A stretch of 64,000 nt of DNA from contig NZ_CP041969.1 of NCBI RefSeq assembly GCF_014107495.1, forward strand, positions 1 to 64,000, given 5' to 3'. Each line of letters begins with the position of its first letter. The stretch's first letter is position 1. The notes under the pieces were generated by a model. It did not search any database. It was not told the origin of the DNA and saw only the letters and a list, made by a program, of their open reading frames with translations. The translations under genes were made by a program, and so were the position numbers. Shown here piece after piece: positions 52,001-62,415 of this stretch. Source of the DNA: Cohnella cholangitidis. GTDB lineage: Bacteria; Bacillota; Bacilli; Paenibacillales; Paenibacillaceae.

Positions 52001-55000
52001 GCAACGGTACGTACGCGCCTCCTGCCTTCAATATGCCGAGCAGCCCGGCCATCATCGCCGGAGAACGCTCGGTCATGAGTCCGATAGGCTCGCCCGACCG
52101 AAGGCCATGCGCGAGCAAACGATGTGCGACGAGATTCGCACGCGTTTCCAGCTCGCGGTACGTGAGCCGCTCCGCTCCGAACACGGCGGCGACGCGCTCC
52201 GGCGTCTTCTCGGCCTGACGCCGGAACAGCTCCGGCAGCGTCAAATCCGCCGGAAAAGGCGTTTCCGTGGCGTTAAACGTCTCCGCCACTTGCCGCAATT
52301 CTTCTTGTGTCAGAAGACTTATACGCGACAATTCAACTTGCGGAGCTTCCGCGATTCGTTCCAACAGCGTAACGAAGCCGTTCACCCATCGCCGCATTGA
52401 CTCTTCACGGAACAGTCCAGTGGCATACTGGACGATCAGAGTCACACCGGCATCTTCTTCCATCGCGTAGAGACCGACATCGAATTGCGAAATGCCGTAA
52501 TCGACGACTAGCGGCTCTACTATCAGGTCGGATGCGGTCAGATCGGCATGCGCCATATTCAGCATCGAGAACATGGCGTCGAACAACGGATTGCGGCCAA
52601 GATCCCGATCCGGTTGCAACCGTTCCACGATTTCCTCGAACGGAGCTTCCTGCCTTTCTAAAGTGCCTAATACCTCTTGCTTAACGGCTGCCAGCAGTTG
52701 TTCGAACGTCCATTGAGAATCGGGAGAGATGCGGATCGGCAACGGATTAACGAACACGCCGATCAGCCTCTCGGCATCAGGGTGATTTCTTCCCGCCACC
52801 GGCGTGCCTACGACGAAGCTCTTCTGCCCCGACAGCTTGGACAGCCATACGGCATAGGCGGACAGCAGGACCATGAACATCGTCGAATCCGTTCTTCGGG
52901 CCAGACTTTTCAAGCTTCCTGCCAGCGCCGCATCCAGATGGACGACCGTCTGGGCGCCCTGCGTGTCCTTGACGGCGGGACGGGCGTAATCCGAAGGCAA
53001 CTCCAACTTCGGAACCGGGGTCGCGAATCGGTCTACCCACTGGTCTACTTGTTTCGTCAACCTTGCGGCTTCATGATCCGTTCTTTGCCACGAAGCGTAA
53101 TCCTTATACTGTATCGGTTGAGCGGGAAGCTCCCGTCCTTCGTATAACGCCATCAGGTCGTCCGTAAGCACGTTTACCGATACTCCATCGGCGATAATAT
53201 GATGAATATCGAATGCCAGCACGTGCCGATCTTCGGACACTCGGAACAAGCCTACCCGAAACAGCGGCGCACGGCTCAAATCGAACGGCCGGACGAACTT
53301 TCGCAGCTCTTCCTCGAGCGCCTCGATGTCTTGGGGGGCATCGCGCTCTTCCATGACTTGCGCGACCTCTCGGTGAATCCTCTGAAACGGTTCCCCTTCC
53401 GACAGCTCGAACGAAGTTCTGAGCGCCTCGTGCCGCTCCATCAAGCCCTCGATGGCTTGAGTCAGCCTCTCCCTCTCAAGCTTCCCGGTCAATCGAAGCG
53501 CCGACGGAATCTGGTAAGCAGTACCTTTCGGTTCGAAAAGTTGCAAGAAGTACATTCTTCTCTGCGCGGGCGATACCGGATATAGCTCGGCGAATTCCGC
53601 CCGCGGAATCTCGCCGGTCCGCGCGAACGAAGATAGTGGCACCCTCGCTATGTCCACGAGTGCCGCCATCTCCCTAAGCCTGGGATGATCGAACAAGTCG
53701 ACCAGCGTCAAGCGAACGCCAAATGACCGTACGATCAGTGAGACGAGCGAAGCGGCTTGCAGAGAATCTCCCCCGGCGTCGAAGAAGTGGTCTTCGCGGC
53801 CGTAAGGTCCGCCTCTAAGCAGCTTATCCCATAAACCCGCGACCGCGGATTCAACCTCGCCGACCGGCTGCACGTATAGGGAAGCGATTCTTTCATCAGA
53901 TACGGCCCCGGGTATACTTTTCTTCTCCATAGCGGCAATGCCGGAGGCTTCCGGGAAACGCAACGGCAGCAAATAGGCTCGATGCCGCAAAACGTCTTCG
54001 CGATCGTTCGGGAGTATCCAATCGCTGCGATCGACCGACTTCGAAGATTCGGAGAACAAGCGGTTAGATTCCGACCTTTCCGCTCTCGGCGCTTCTGCGG
54101 AAGCCGCCGTCAATTCGATAGCTTCCTCCGGTTCATAAGGCTCGCCGTCATAGAAAATCACGTGGGAAGGAGCCTCGGAAATCCGATTCAAGAAGATTGC
54201 GCAGTCGATCTCTTCCCGATTGTCTTCTCCGGTTCCGTGCCAACCGGTCTGCTCCAGGAATTGTTCGAACGGGCGATTTTTCGCCGTGCGGCGAAATTTG
54301 GCCAACAACTCGGTACATCCCCGGGTCGATGCGAACCGCTTTAATCCGGCGCAAATCGTATGCTCGACGCCGCGGCCAAGCACCCGGCAGCTGAGGAGGA
54401 ACGTATGGATTTCCAGCGTCTGCTCCCGTACAACGCCGGACACGTAGCCGATTCTTCCGTAATCCCCGAATCGATCGGCAGCTTCCACGATCCAGTGGCA
54501 CTCCGCTGACAGCGAGAGTCCGAGACGGATTTCGGCGGCCGACCTGCGGATCCCGTTCAAGTTGAACTGATTCGTCCTAGCCGATAGTTGCGCTGCCCGT
54601 TCTGCTTCCTCGGGAGATAACGGACGGAAGCTTACTTTCATACGGAGTCCGCGCAAGTAGTCCTCCAGCGATTCGCCCGGCCGGTTAGCCGCCTCCTTGC
54701 GCTGCCGTTCGGCTTCGTAGCTGCTCGCCCGCTTGCGGTCCTCATCCGTGACGCGATGCCGATCCCAAGCCCATACGTGCTCTAAGAATGCCGTCATCGT
54801 CTCTTCCTTAGGCATTCTTAACGTCAACACATCCGGCTGACGAGCCATGACTTCTAAACATTCCGCAGCGTTATCGTCGACGAAGATCAAGCTGTCCAGT
54901 CCCAGATTCAACTCTTCCGCCAGCTCGCGGAGATTGTCGGACTTCGGCTGCCAATTGATTCTCCACGCGGCGAAGTGTTCTTTCCGCAGAATCATGTCCC

Positions 55001-58000
55001 CATTGCGCTCGAATACGTCCCATAGATCGGATTCGTCGTTTTTACTGCAGAGCGCCAGCAGCATGCCTTCGTTTCGCTTGCGAAGCAGCAATCGCTGCCA
55101 AGCCGCGAATGCCGGCGTAATCCGCACTCCCGTCGCTCCGTCTTCGCCGGCGATTCCGCGCCACAGCGTATTGTCCGCATCGACGACGATTACCTTAAAC
55201 GGGCTTTGCAGCCATCCCACCAATGCCCGGGCCGTTTCCGTGCCGATAGCCGCGAAATACTCCGTCGTATACGGGATTTGGCCCTCCTCGTTCGCGACCT
55301 TGTCTTCGATCTCTCCGACCAGGTACCGCTCGGCAACTTGAGAGAAATCCAATGCCGCGATATGATCGGCGGCAATCGCAATCCGCGCGGACCAGCGTTC
55401 TCGGAACGCTTGCTCCGCCGACTCGGACAAACCGCGCAGCGGTCCGTCCTCGGAGAACGGCAACAACCCGACGAAGTAAGCTTCCCCGCCGTCTTTGGCG
55501 TCGAGCAGGAGCAACAATCTCTCCAGCTCTAACTCCAACGCGGATAAGCGGTCTTCCGCTGCCGACGTTGCCGGAGACAGCCAATCCTCGGGACGAATCA
55601 ACAACACGGTAGCGCCGGATTGACTAGGCGATTCTTCTCGGTCTTCCATCAAGTATTGGAAGATTTGATTGTACGGGGCGAACGATACTTTCGTCCGGCA
55701 GCCGAATGCTTCAAGCCAATGGCCGATGGTATCCGCTATGGGCTCCGAAGTGAACGTGGAAGCGACCCGAACCTCGATCGAGCGTTCCGGTGCGGCCAGC
55801 CGAGCGGTGTCGTTAAGCGCTCTCCGACGCTCCAACCCGGCTTCTTCCTCCGGCTCGAACAGCGACAGTTCGCCGATCGTTCCGGCGTTCCCGCTTGCCG
55901 CCCATGCGGCTATGCCAATGAAATGCTCGGCCATTCGGGCAATCGATTCTTCCCGGAACAGAATGGAGTCGTATTCGAATACGCCGTTCAATTCGCCCTC
56001 CGCCCCGGGGAACAAGTCCAACTTGACGTCCAACGCCGAGGTCGTTTTATCCAATCCATACTCGCGAAAGACAAGGTTGCCGGCTTGCAGCCGGTCGCTG
56101 CCCGCAGCATGATTGTGGAAAACAAGCATCGTATCATAGAGCGGGTTGCGGGAGCGGTCTCCTCGCGCCGCGACCGCTTCGATCATCTCGTCGAATGGGA
56201 ACTGTCCATTCGCGTAGGCATCCCGAGTGACCTTTTCCACCTGATCAAGCAAGCTGGCGATAACGATGTCAGCCGGCACGGTAACCCTAACGGGCAGGAA
56301 GTTGATCATGACGCCGACCAATTGCCGGAATTCGGTGCGGTCTCTGCCGCTCACGAGCGATCCGATGACTAAATCTTCCTGTCCGGTATATCGCTGCATT
56401 AAGACGGCATAGAGCGCGTAGAGCACGGTGTGCAGCGACACTTGCCGTTCCTTGGCCAGACGTTGCAGCTCTTCCGTCAGCCTGCGAGGCACTGTAAACC
56501 GATAAACCCGCCCTTCCCCGGAGCGAGTTCTCGGCCTCGCTTCGTCAAGCGGCAACCGAAGCGGAGCGACCGGCGACGCCAGCACTTTGTCCAGCCAGTA
56601 GGCGCGCTGCGCCTGCCAGCTCGGACTGTCGGTCTGTTCTTGCTGCCAAGCGACATAGTTCCGGTAGTCTCCCTCTTTCGGCGGCAACGAAGCGCCCCCG
56701 TATAACCCTTGCATCTCCTGGAGCAGCAAAGCGAGCGATGAGCCGTCGGCGATCAAGTGGTGGGAATCGAGCAACAACAAATGCCGCTCGGCGGAGACGC
56801 TTGCCAATCCTACCCTCAATAACGGCAATCGGGACAGATCGAACGGGCGGACGAACGAAGAGGCATATGACGGCCATTCGTCCTCTCCGCTCAACATCTG
56901 CGTCTCTACCCGCATGACCGGATCTGGATGGACGATTTGGCGAGGCACTCCATCGTCCGACCAGTCGAACGTCGTGCGCAAGCTTTCGTGCCGTTCGGCC
57001 AACTTCCGAAACGCTTCTTCCAGCCGGGCGGCGTCCAGCTTGCCTTCCACGACATACGCCATCGGCATATGATGATGCCGCTCCGCTCCGGGAAGCTGCG
57101 CTCCTAGGAAAATGCGAAGTTGCGCTCGCGACAACGGAAATTCGCGTTCTTCCGTCAGAAGAGGATCGCGCGTCTCCTCATTGACTCCAGACCATTGGAG
57201 GCCGCTCTGATCCAAGTGCGCGGCTAACGCTAGAACGGTCGGATAACTTAGCAAGTCGGCCACGCTTATTTCGCGGCCCATTCGGCTGCCCAAATCATCG
57301 ACGATCGTCAAAGCGAGGATCGAATCGCCTCCCAGCTCGTAATAATGCTCGTTAATGCCCAAGGACGAGAAACCCAATCCGCGACCCCAAGCATCTGCGA
57401 CCGTCTGTTCCGTCTCCGTGTAACCGCCGTTATCCCGACCCGTCAGGATAACGCCTTTCGACGTCGTAAGCGCCCGGTCTGATTCGGTTACCGCATCGGT
57501 TCCGAACGGGTAAGCGTAATCCGAACGAGAGGCTCCCGTTTCTTCCAGCCAGCAACGCGTCCTATCGAACCGGTAAGCGGGAATATGGATTTTCCGTACG
57601 TCACGATCGCGATAATACGCCTCCCAATCCCAGTTCCCGCCCTTGGCGTATGCCAGGCAATGCGCTTCAAGCCCGCTTTCCGAGAGTTCGGCAGCCTTAA
57701 CGCTTTCGCTCGTTGCCTTGGAATCGGCTTTGCCGAGCCATATCCCGGTCGCAAGCCCGTTATTGTCCGTCAGCATGGCGACATCCTTCCACCGCTTGCT
57801 GCCTGTCTCGTCCGCGGCTTTACTCAGTTCGCTTTCAAGGCGCAGCAGCTTGTCCCTCAGTTCCCCTATCGATCGAACCGTTAATACCGCTCTGAATTCG
57901 TAATGTCCCCTCCCCGTATTCGCCGTATAGCAGAAATCGCTCGCATCCGCCTCAAGATCCGTGCATCGTTCGGCATATTCGCGATAGCTCGCGGCTATCG

Positions 58001-59444
58001 CCAGCAGCGCGGTCGGGCTTTTGGCCGACAGCGTTAGCGGCTGCGCTATACCGTCCCATGCTCCCGCCGCAACCATCGACCGCGGCGCTTCCTCGAGCAC
58101 GGCATGGGCGTTCGTGCCGCTCATGCCGAACGAACTGACTCCGGCACGCAACGGCTCGCCGCTTTCCTCCGGCCAAGGACGGAGTACATCGCTTACGTAT
58201 ACCGGAGAATCCGCAAAAGGGATCTCCCGGTTCGGCTGGCGGAAGTGCAGCATCGGCGGCAATTGGCGATGGCGAAGGGCAAGCGCTGCCTTGATTAAAC
58301 CTACGATCCCCGCCGCCGTATCCAGATGCCCGTAGTTCGTCTTTATCGAGCCGATCGCGCAAAACTGGCGGCGATCGGTATATCGCCTGAACGCCTGCGT
58401 AATTCCTCCGATCTCGATCGGATCGCCAAGCTTCGTTCCTGTTCCATGCGCTTCGATGTATCCGATCGTGGTCGGATCTACCCCGGCGTCCTGCCAAGAC
58501 TTCACGATCGCTTCTTCCTGCGCGCGTCCGTTCGGCGCGGTAATGCCGATCGAAGCGCCGTCCTGATTAATCGCGCTCCCCTTGATAACCGCATAGATGG
58601 CATCCTTGTCGCGGATCGCCTTGCCAAGCGGCTTGAGCAGCACGGCCGCGGCGCCTTCCCCGCCTCCGGTTCCAGCGGAGCCGTCATCGAACGTGCGCGC
58701 GCGGAAATCCGGCGATTCAATTCCGATCTTGATGCCAAGATCGACGGGCAACAAATAGGTTTTGACTCCGCCGACGAGAGCTTGCTCGCACTCCCCCGCC
58801 CGAAGCGCCTGAACCGCGAGGTGCAGCGCTACCAGCGAGGATGAACAGGCCGTATCGACGGTCAGGCTCGGCCCCTTGAAATCCAGCAAATACGATATCC
58901 GGCTAGCCGCGATCGATGACAAATTCCCGGGAATCGCAAGGGACAAAGACTCCGGTTCCCGTTCCGCGATCAGCCGTTTATAGTCGTGGAACGAGTCGCC
59001 GTTGTAACCAAGGTATACGCCCGTCGAACTGCCCGCGAGCTTGTTCGCCCCGTATCCGGAATCTTCGATGGCGTTCCATGCGACTTCCAGCCATAGGCGC
59101 TGATTCGGGCTCATGAGCGCTGCTTCCTTTGGCGACAAACGGAAGAAACGAAAGTCGAACTTGTCGATTTCGCTAAGATACGCCCCATCGTAATACGAAA
59201 TTTTGCCGCCGGGAAGCTTCGTTCCGGCCAGCAGCGACTCCACGTCCTTCCTGCGTTGCTCGGGGAACGGACCTACGGCGTCATGCCGCGTGGAGATTTT
59301 GTCCCATAGGGCGGTGACGTCTTCGGCATCCGGAAGCCGGACTGCCATTCCGATAATGGCGATATCGCGGTTGGACGTTTCCTCCACCGCAACCGGCAGC
59401 TCCTCTTCCCCCTCCGATTCCCACCATGCTTTTTCTGTCGCCAT
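49048..59444 (-). CDS. Hybrid trans-AT PKS/NRPS: KS-ACP-C-FkbH-PCP-C-A-PCP-C
   Basis: About 3465 residues. KS 25-455 (Cys200 in DTACSSS, His333, His373) with a linker but no acyltransferase to 640; ACP Ser708; condensation 755-1190 (HHLIADG 895-901); FkbH-like HAD domain with GNAT-like tail, about 1225-1770 (DADNT at 1422-1426, VDDN near 1522); PCP Ser1894; condensation about 1950-2370 (HHIIADG 2081-2087); adenylation 2390-2905; PCP Ser2952; condensation from 2995 (HHAVSDG 3140-3146). Code D-V-W-H-F-S-L-V-D-K predicts serine. FkbH domains load a glyceryl unit. The frame breaks at 49315-49316 (GGG read as GG); the rest continues to 49048. AAAGGAGAGAGCAGT precedes the ATG. Confidence 0.9.
50617..51406 (-). 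repeat. Near-identical adenylation-domain repeat, copy 1
   Basis: About 790 bp covering the last half of the adenylation domain and the start of its carrier protein. It recurs at 63211-64000 in the same orientation, 12,594 bp away, with only three differences seen (near 50648, 50956 and 51054). The second copy runs off the window. Such identity between modules points to recent gene conversion or duplication; it is also a place where assemblies collapse. Confidence 0.92.
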
Positions 59445-59497
59445 ACTGCTCTCTCCTTTGCTTTCGTTTCCGTCTCCGTCCCCAGGCTATTCGCTGC

Positions 59498-61126
59498 TTA
59501 AATCGCCTCGGCTCTGGCGGATTCCTGCTGCTGGCGGCGAACCGCGGATGGAGCCGTTTTGCTTTTCCATAAACCGTACAGCAGCGCAAGGATGGCGATC
59601 GAGCTGAATCCGAGCAGCGAATACTGGATCGCGCCTTCCGGAATTCCCCCGCTGTGGCGGATAATATAATACGCGGAGAACAAGACGAATTCATTGATGA
59701 TCGTGAGAACAATAGACCGGTACCACACGTAGATCAGACCGAAAATAATCGCTCCTGCCGTACCGTAAAGCATCAATGGAATATCGCCCGAGAAGAACAG
59801 AATGCCGTACAAAATACCCGTAATAATCATTGCCGCCGTCAGCGGCAGCGCTCTTTTTAACTCATTGAAGATCAAGGCGCGGAATAAAATTTCCTTGTAC
59901 ACCGAATTGATGACGAAAAAGGAGAAGAATACCCAGGCATTGTGCGCGAGAAAAAAGCCGACGATATTCTCGAAGCCCGGCGCGACTTTGATGACTTCCG
60001 GGATGCTGAACAGCGTCATCACCCATACGGCCATGCAGACGGCGAGCAACAAGTTCAGCACGTGAACCTTGCCGCTTGCTTTGCGGAACTGCGCGATGGC
60101 GATCAAATCTTTCTTATAGAAAACCTTCAGCACGAAATAATAGAGCGGCATCGCTAGAATCGCGTTCGTATACAACCCGATAATGCCGTGGGAGGCCAAG
60201 CTTGGATATTTGGGCAGTACGGCTTGCTCCCAGATAATGACCAGCACCTGCAGCAGCCCGTAATAGATGCCGACGTACACGGCCAAATTTCCGGCCATCA
60301 CTGCGTACTTTTTCATCGCCGAAGCGCCTTTCCACATCCAGACCAACGTGCCGACGATGATCAGCAGACCCGCCGCCGCGAACAGAACCAGCAGGACGTC
60401 CGACAATTTGGCGAACGCATCCACCAACCCGGCCTTGTCCGCGATCATGATCAAACAGTTCACGAAAGCGCCGATGCCGATCGAGCCCCAAATCGAACCC
60501 AGCCGAATATAGACGAGACAATACAACACGCTAAGGAAGAAAGATGTGACGCTAATCCAGAACGATGGCTGAAAATAACTATAAATAAGCGAAGTGAGCG
60601 GCACCGTTACCCACACGGGCATTCCTTTGCGGAATGCATTGAAGACGATGCCCCGGAATAGCAGTTCCTCGAAAGCCACGGCGAAAAACCCAACGCCCAG
60701 GATGACGTAGACGAAAGACTCCGCCGTGCCGAATACGTTGATGTAATCCTCGAAGTCCTTCGTATTGTCGCGTACGCCCGACAGGTTCATCACCGCGAGG
60801 AACAGCAGCGCCCCCCCGAAAGCCATCAGCGCTAGCTTGACCCAATCGTTCATCGATAACCGGGCGAAGTTGGCCGTACGGATAATTCCGGGGATTTTTC
60901 CTTTGGACAAAATCTTCTGCAGCTTGGAGATCAACAAAAACAATAGGAATGCGATGCCGAAAACGGTACAGAGGAAAATCGGGATATTACGCTCCATGAA
61001 CGCTCGGTAGTCTGGGAAATTTTGCAACAAAAGCGTTTCATGCAACACCGAGACAAGCCAGAAAGTGAATAAATAAACGGCGATATGCGCGATCGAACGC
61101 GCGACGGTTAACAGTTTGGCTTTCAT
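59498..61126 (-). CDS. CPBP-family membrane protein with two protease-like domains
   Basis: 542 residues, about 14 hydrophobic helices. Two CPBP/Abi-type domains: the first (about 110-230) keeps the EExxxR motif in AFEELLFRGIVFNAFRKG; the second (about 390-500) has YKEILFRALIFNELKRA, with Lys in place of the first Glu, so it may be inactive. The stop/start TAATG overlaps the acyltransferase gene by one base. CPBP proteins include CAAX proteases and bacteriocin-immunity proteins; inside a PKS/NRPS operon a role in export, maturation or self-protection is likely but unproved. Confidence 0.85.
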   Translation of the reverse strand: MKAKLLTVARSIAHIAVYLFTFWLVSVLHETLLLQNFPDYRAFMERNIPIFLCTVFGIAFLLFLLISKLQKILSKGKIPGIIRTANFARLSMNDWVKLALMAFGGALLFLAVMNLSGVRDNTKDFEDYINVFGTAESFVYVILGVGFFAVAFEELLFRGIVFNAFRKGMPVWVTVPLTSLIYSYFQPSFWISVTSFFLSVLYCLVYIRLGSIWGSIGIGAFVNCLIMIADKAGLVDAFAKLSDVLLVLFAAAGLLIIVGTLVWMWKGASAMKKYAVMAGNLAVYVGIYYGLLQVLVIIWEQAVLPKYPSLASHGIIGLYTNAILAMPLYYFVLKVFYKKDLIAIAQFRKASGKVHVLNLLLAVCMAVWVMTLFSIPEVIKVAPGFENIVGFFLAHNAWVFFSFFVINSVYKEILFRALIFNELKRALPLTAAMIITGILYGILFFSGDIPLMLYGTAGAIIFGLIYVWYRSIVLTIINEFVLFSAYYIIRHSGGIPEGAIQYSLLGFSSIAILALLYGLWKSKTAPSAVRRQQQESARAEAI

Positions 61127-62415
61127 TACGCAACCCCTCCATCGTTTGGTTTCGGCACCGCGAATAGGTTCTCCGTGCCCGTTTCATTGATTAATGTCGT
61201 TAATCTTAAGATCCTTTCGGAAGCCTCCGTGCCTTTCGTCTCGAACACGCTCAGCAGCATGTCCCATCCTTGGCGCAGTTGGTCCTCCGAAGGCAACTCT
61301 GCGCTCTCCCGGCTTGCCGCAACCAGACGCTCTACCGCGCGATAAGGTTCAAGTACCCCTGTCCGATAAGTTTCGGTTTCAGCGCGGTTATTGCGGGTAG
61401 ATACGGCGATTCCGAGACATCGGGGGAGAAAATCGGCGATCCCCCCGCGTCCTTGTAGCGCTTGCGCCGTTCCGGAGAGACTCGTTCCCGACTGTTCGTA
61501 CAACCGCGGATCGTCGGAATACTGCGAATCGGCATCAGGTTGGAAAGACTTCCAAAGTCGGGTCAGCACCGACCCTGGCCCCAGTTCCACGGTACGCTCG
61601 ATCCCGTAAGCCTGCATAGCCTCCATGCAAGCGACCCATTGTACGGGCCATGTCATCTGAAGCGTCAGCCGTTCGATTAAAGAGGCGGTGTCTCTTTCGG
61701 CAACGTGCTGCGTTCCGGTTACGTTGGACAGTACAGGCCAACTTGGGGCGTTAAAGACGCAGTCTTCCAATCGGACCTTGAGTTGCGCGGCGGCATCCGC
61801 CATGAATGGACTATGAAATGCCCCGCCGACGTTCAGCGGCGTATACTTGGCCGTACTCCCTTCGATTCGACGGGCCAATTGCTCCAGCGCCTTACGATGT
61901 CCGGATACTACCCGTTGCCGGGCTGAATTGATGCCTGCGACGACCAATATCATGTCCTCGCTCCGAATTTCCTGAAGCACCCGTTCTAACCTATCGTCAT
62001 CCATCCCGCTAATCGCGGCCATGCCTCCGTCTGCCGTCCCGGCTGCGGCCTGCATCAATTCCCCCCGATACCGGACAAGCCGAACGGCGTCCGCGAAACG
62101 GAAGACGCCGCTGCACGCGAGCGCGGAAAATTCCCCTAAGCTATGTCCTCCGCCAACGGCAGGCATCCCTTCGTAAATCTCCGTCCAAACCCGGTAAGCG
62201 GCGACGCTGTGGGTCAGTATCGCCGGTTGGGCGTTGGCGGTCGCAGTAAGCGTCATCTTGTCCCCTTCCAAACATAGCCTCAGAACGTCCCATCCGAGAT
62301 AGTCCCCGGCTTCCTCGAACGTCCTTCTAGCCGACACGTACCGCTCCGTCAACGCTTTGGCCATGCCAACGTATTGGGAGCCTTGTCCGGGAAACAGCAA
62401 ACCGGCCTTCGTCAT
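61126..62415 (-). CDS. Discrete trans-acting acyltransferase
   Basis: 429 residues. The malonyl-CoA:ACP transacylase fold (about 1-290) has LFPGQGSQYVGMA, the nucleophile Ser in GGHSLGEFSALA, and a catalytic His in VGGAFHSPFM. A further 130 residues beyond the usual end have no motif I recognise. No acyltransferase is present in the KS module of the large synthase, so this enzyme probably loads its carrier protein in trans. It overlaps the NRPS gene upstream by four bases and the CPBP gene by one. Confidence 0.92.
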   Translation of the reverse strand: MTKAGLLFPGQGSQYVGMAKALTERYVSARRTFEEAGDYLGWDVLRLCLEGDKMTLTATANAQPAILTHSVAAYRVWTEIYEGMPAVGGGHSLGEFSALACSGVFRFADAVRLVRYRGELMQAAAGTADGGMAAISGMDDDRLERVLQEIRSEDMILVVAGINSARQRVVSGHRKALEQLARRIEGSTAKYTPLNVGGAFHSPFMADAAAQLKVRLEDCVFNAPSWPVLSNVTGTQHVAERDTASLIERLTLQMTWPVQWVACMEAMQAYGIERTVELGPGSVLTRLWKSFQPDADSQYSDDPRLYEQSGTSLSGTAQALQGRGGIADFLPRCLGIAVSTRNNRAETETYRTGVLEPYRAVERLVAASRESAELPSEDQLRQGWDMLLSVFETKGTEASERILRLTTLINETGTENLFAVPKPNDGGVA

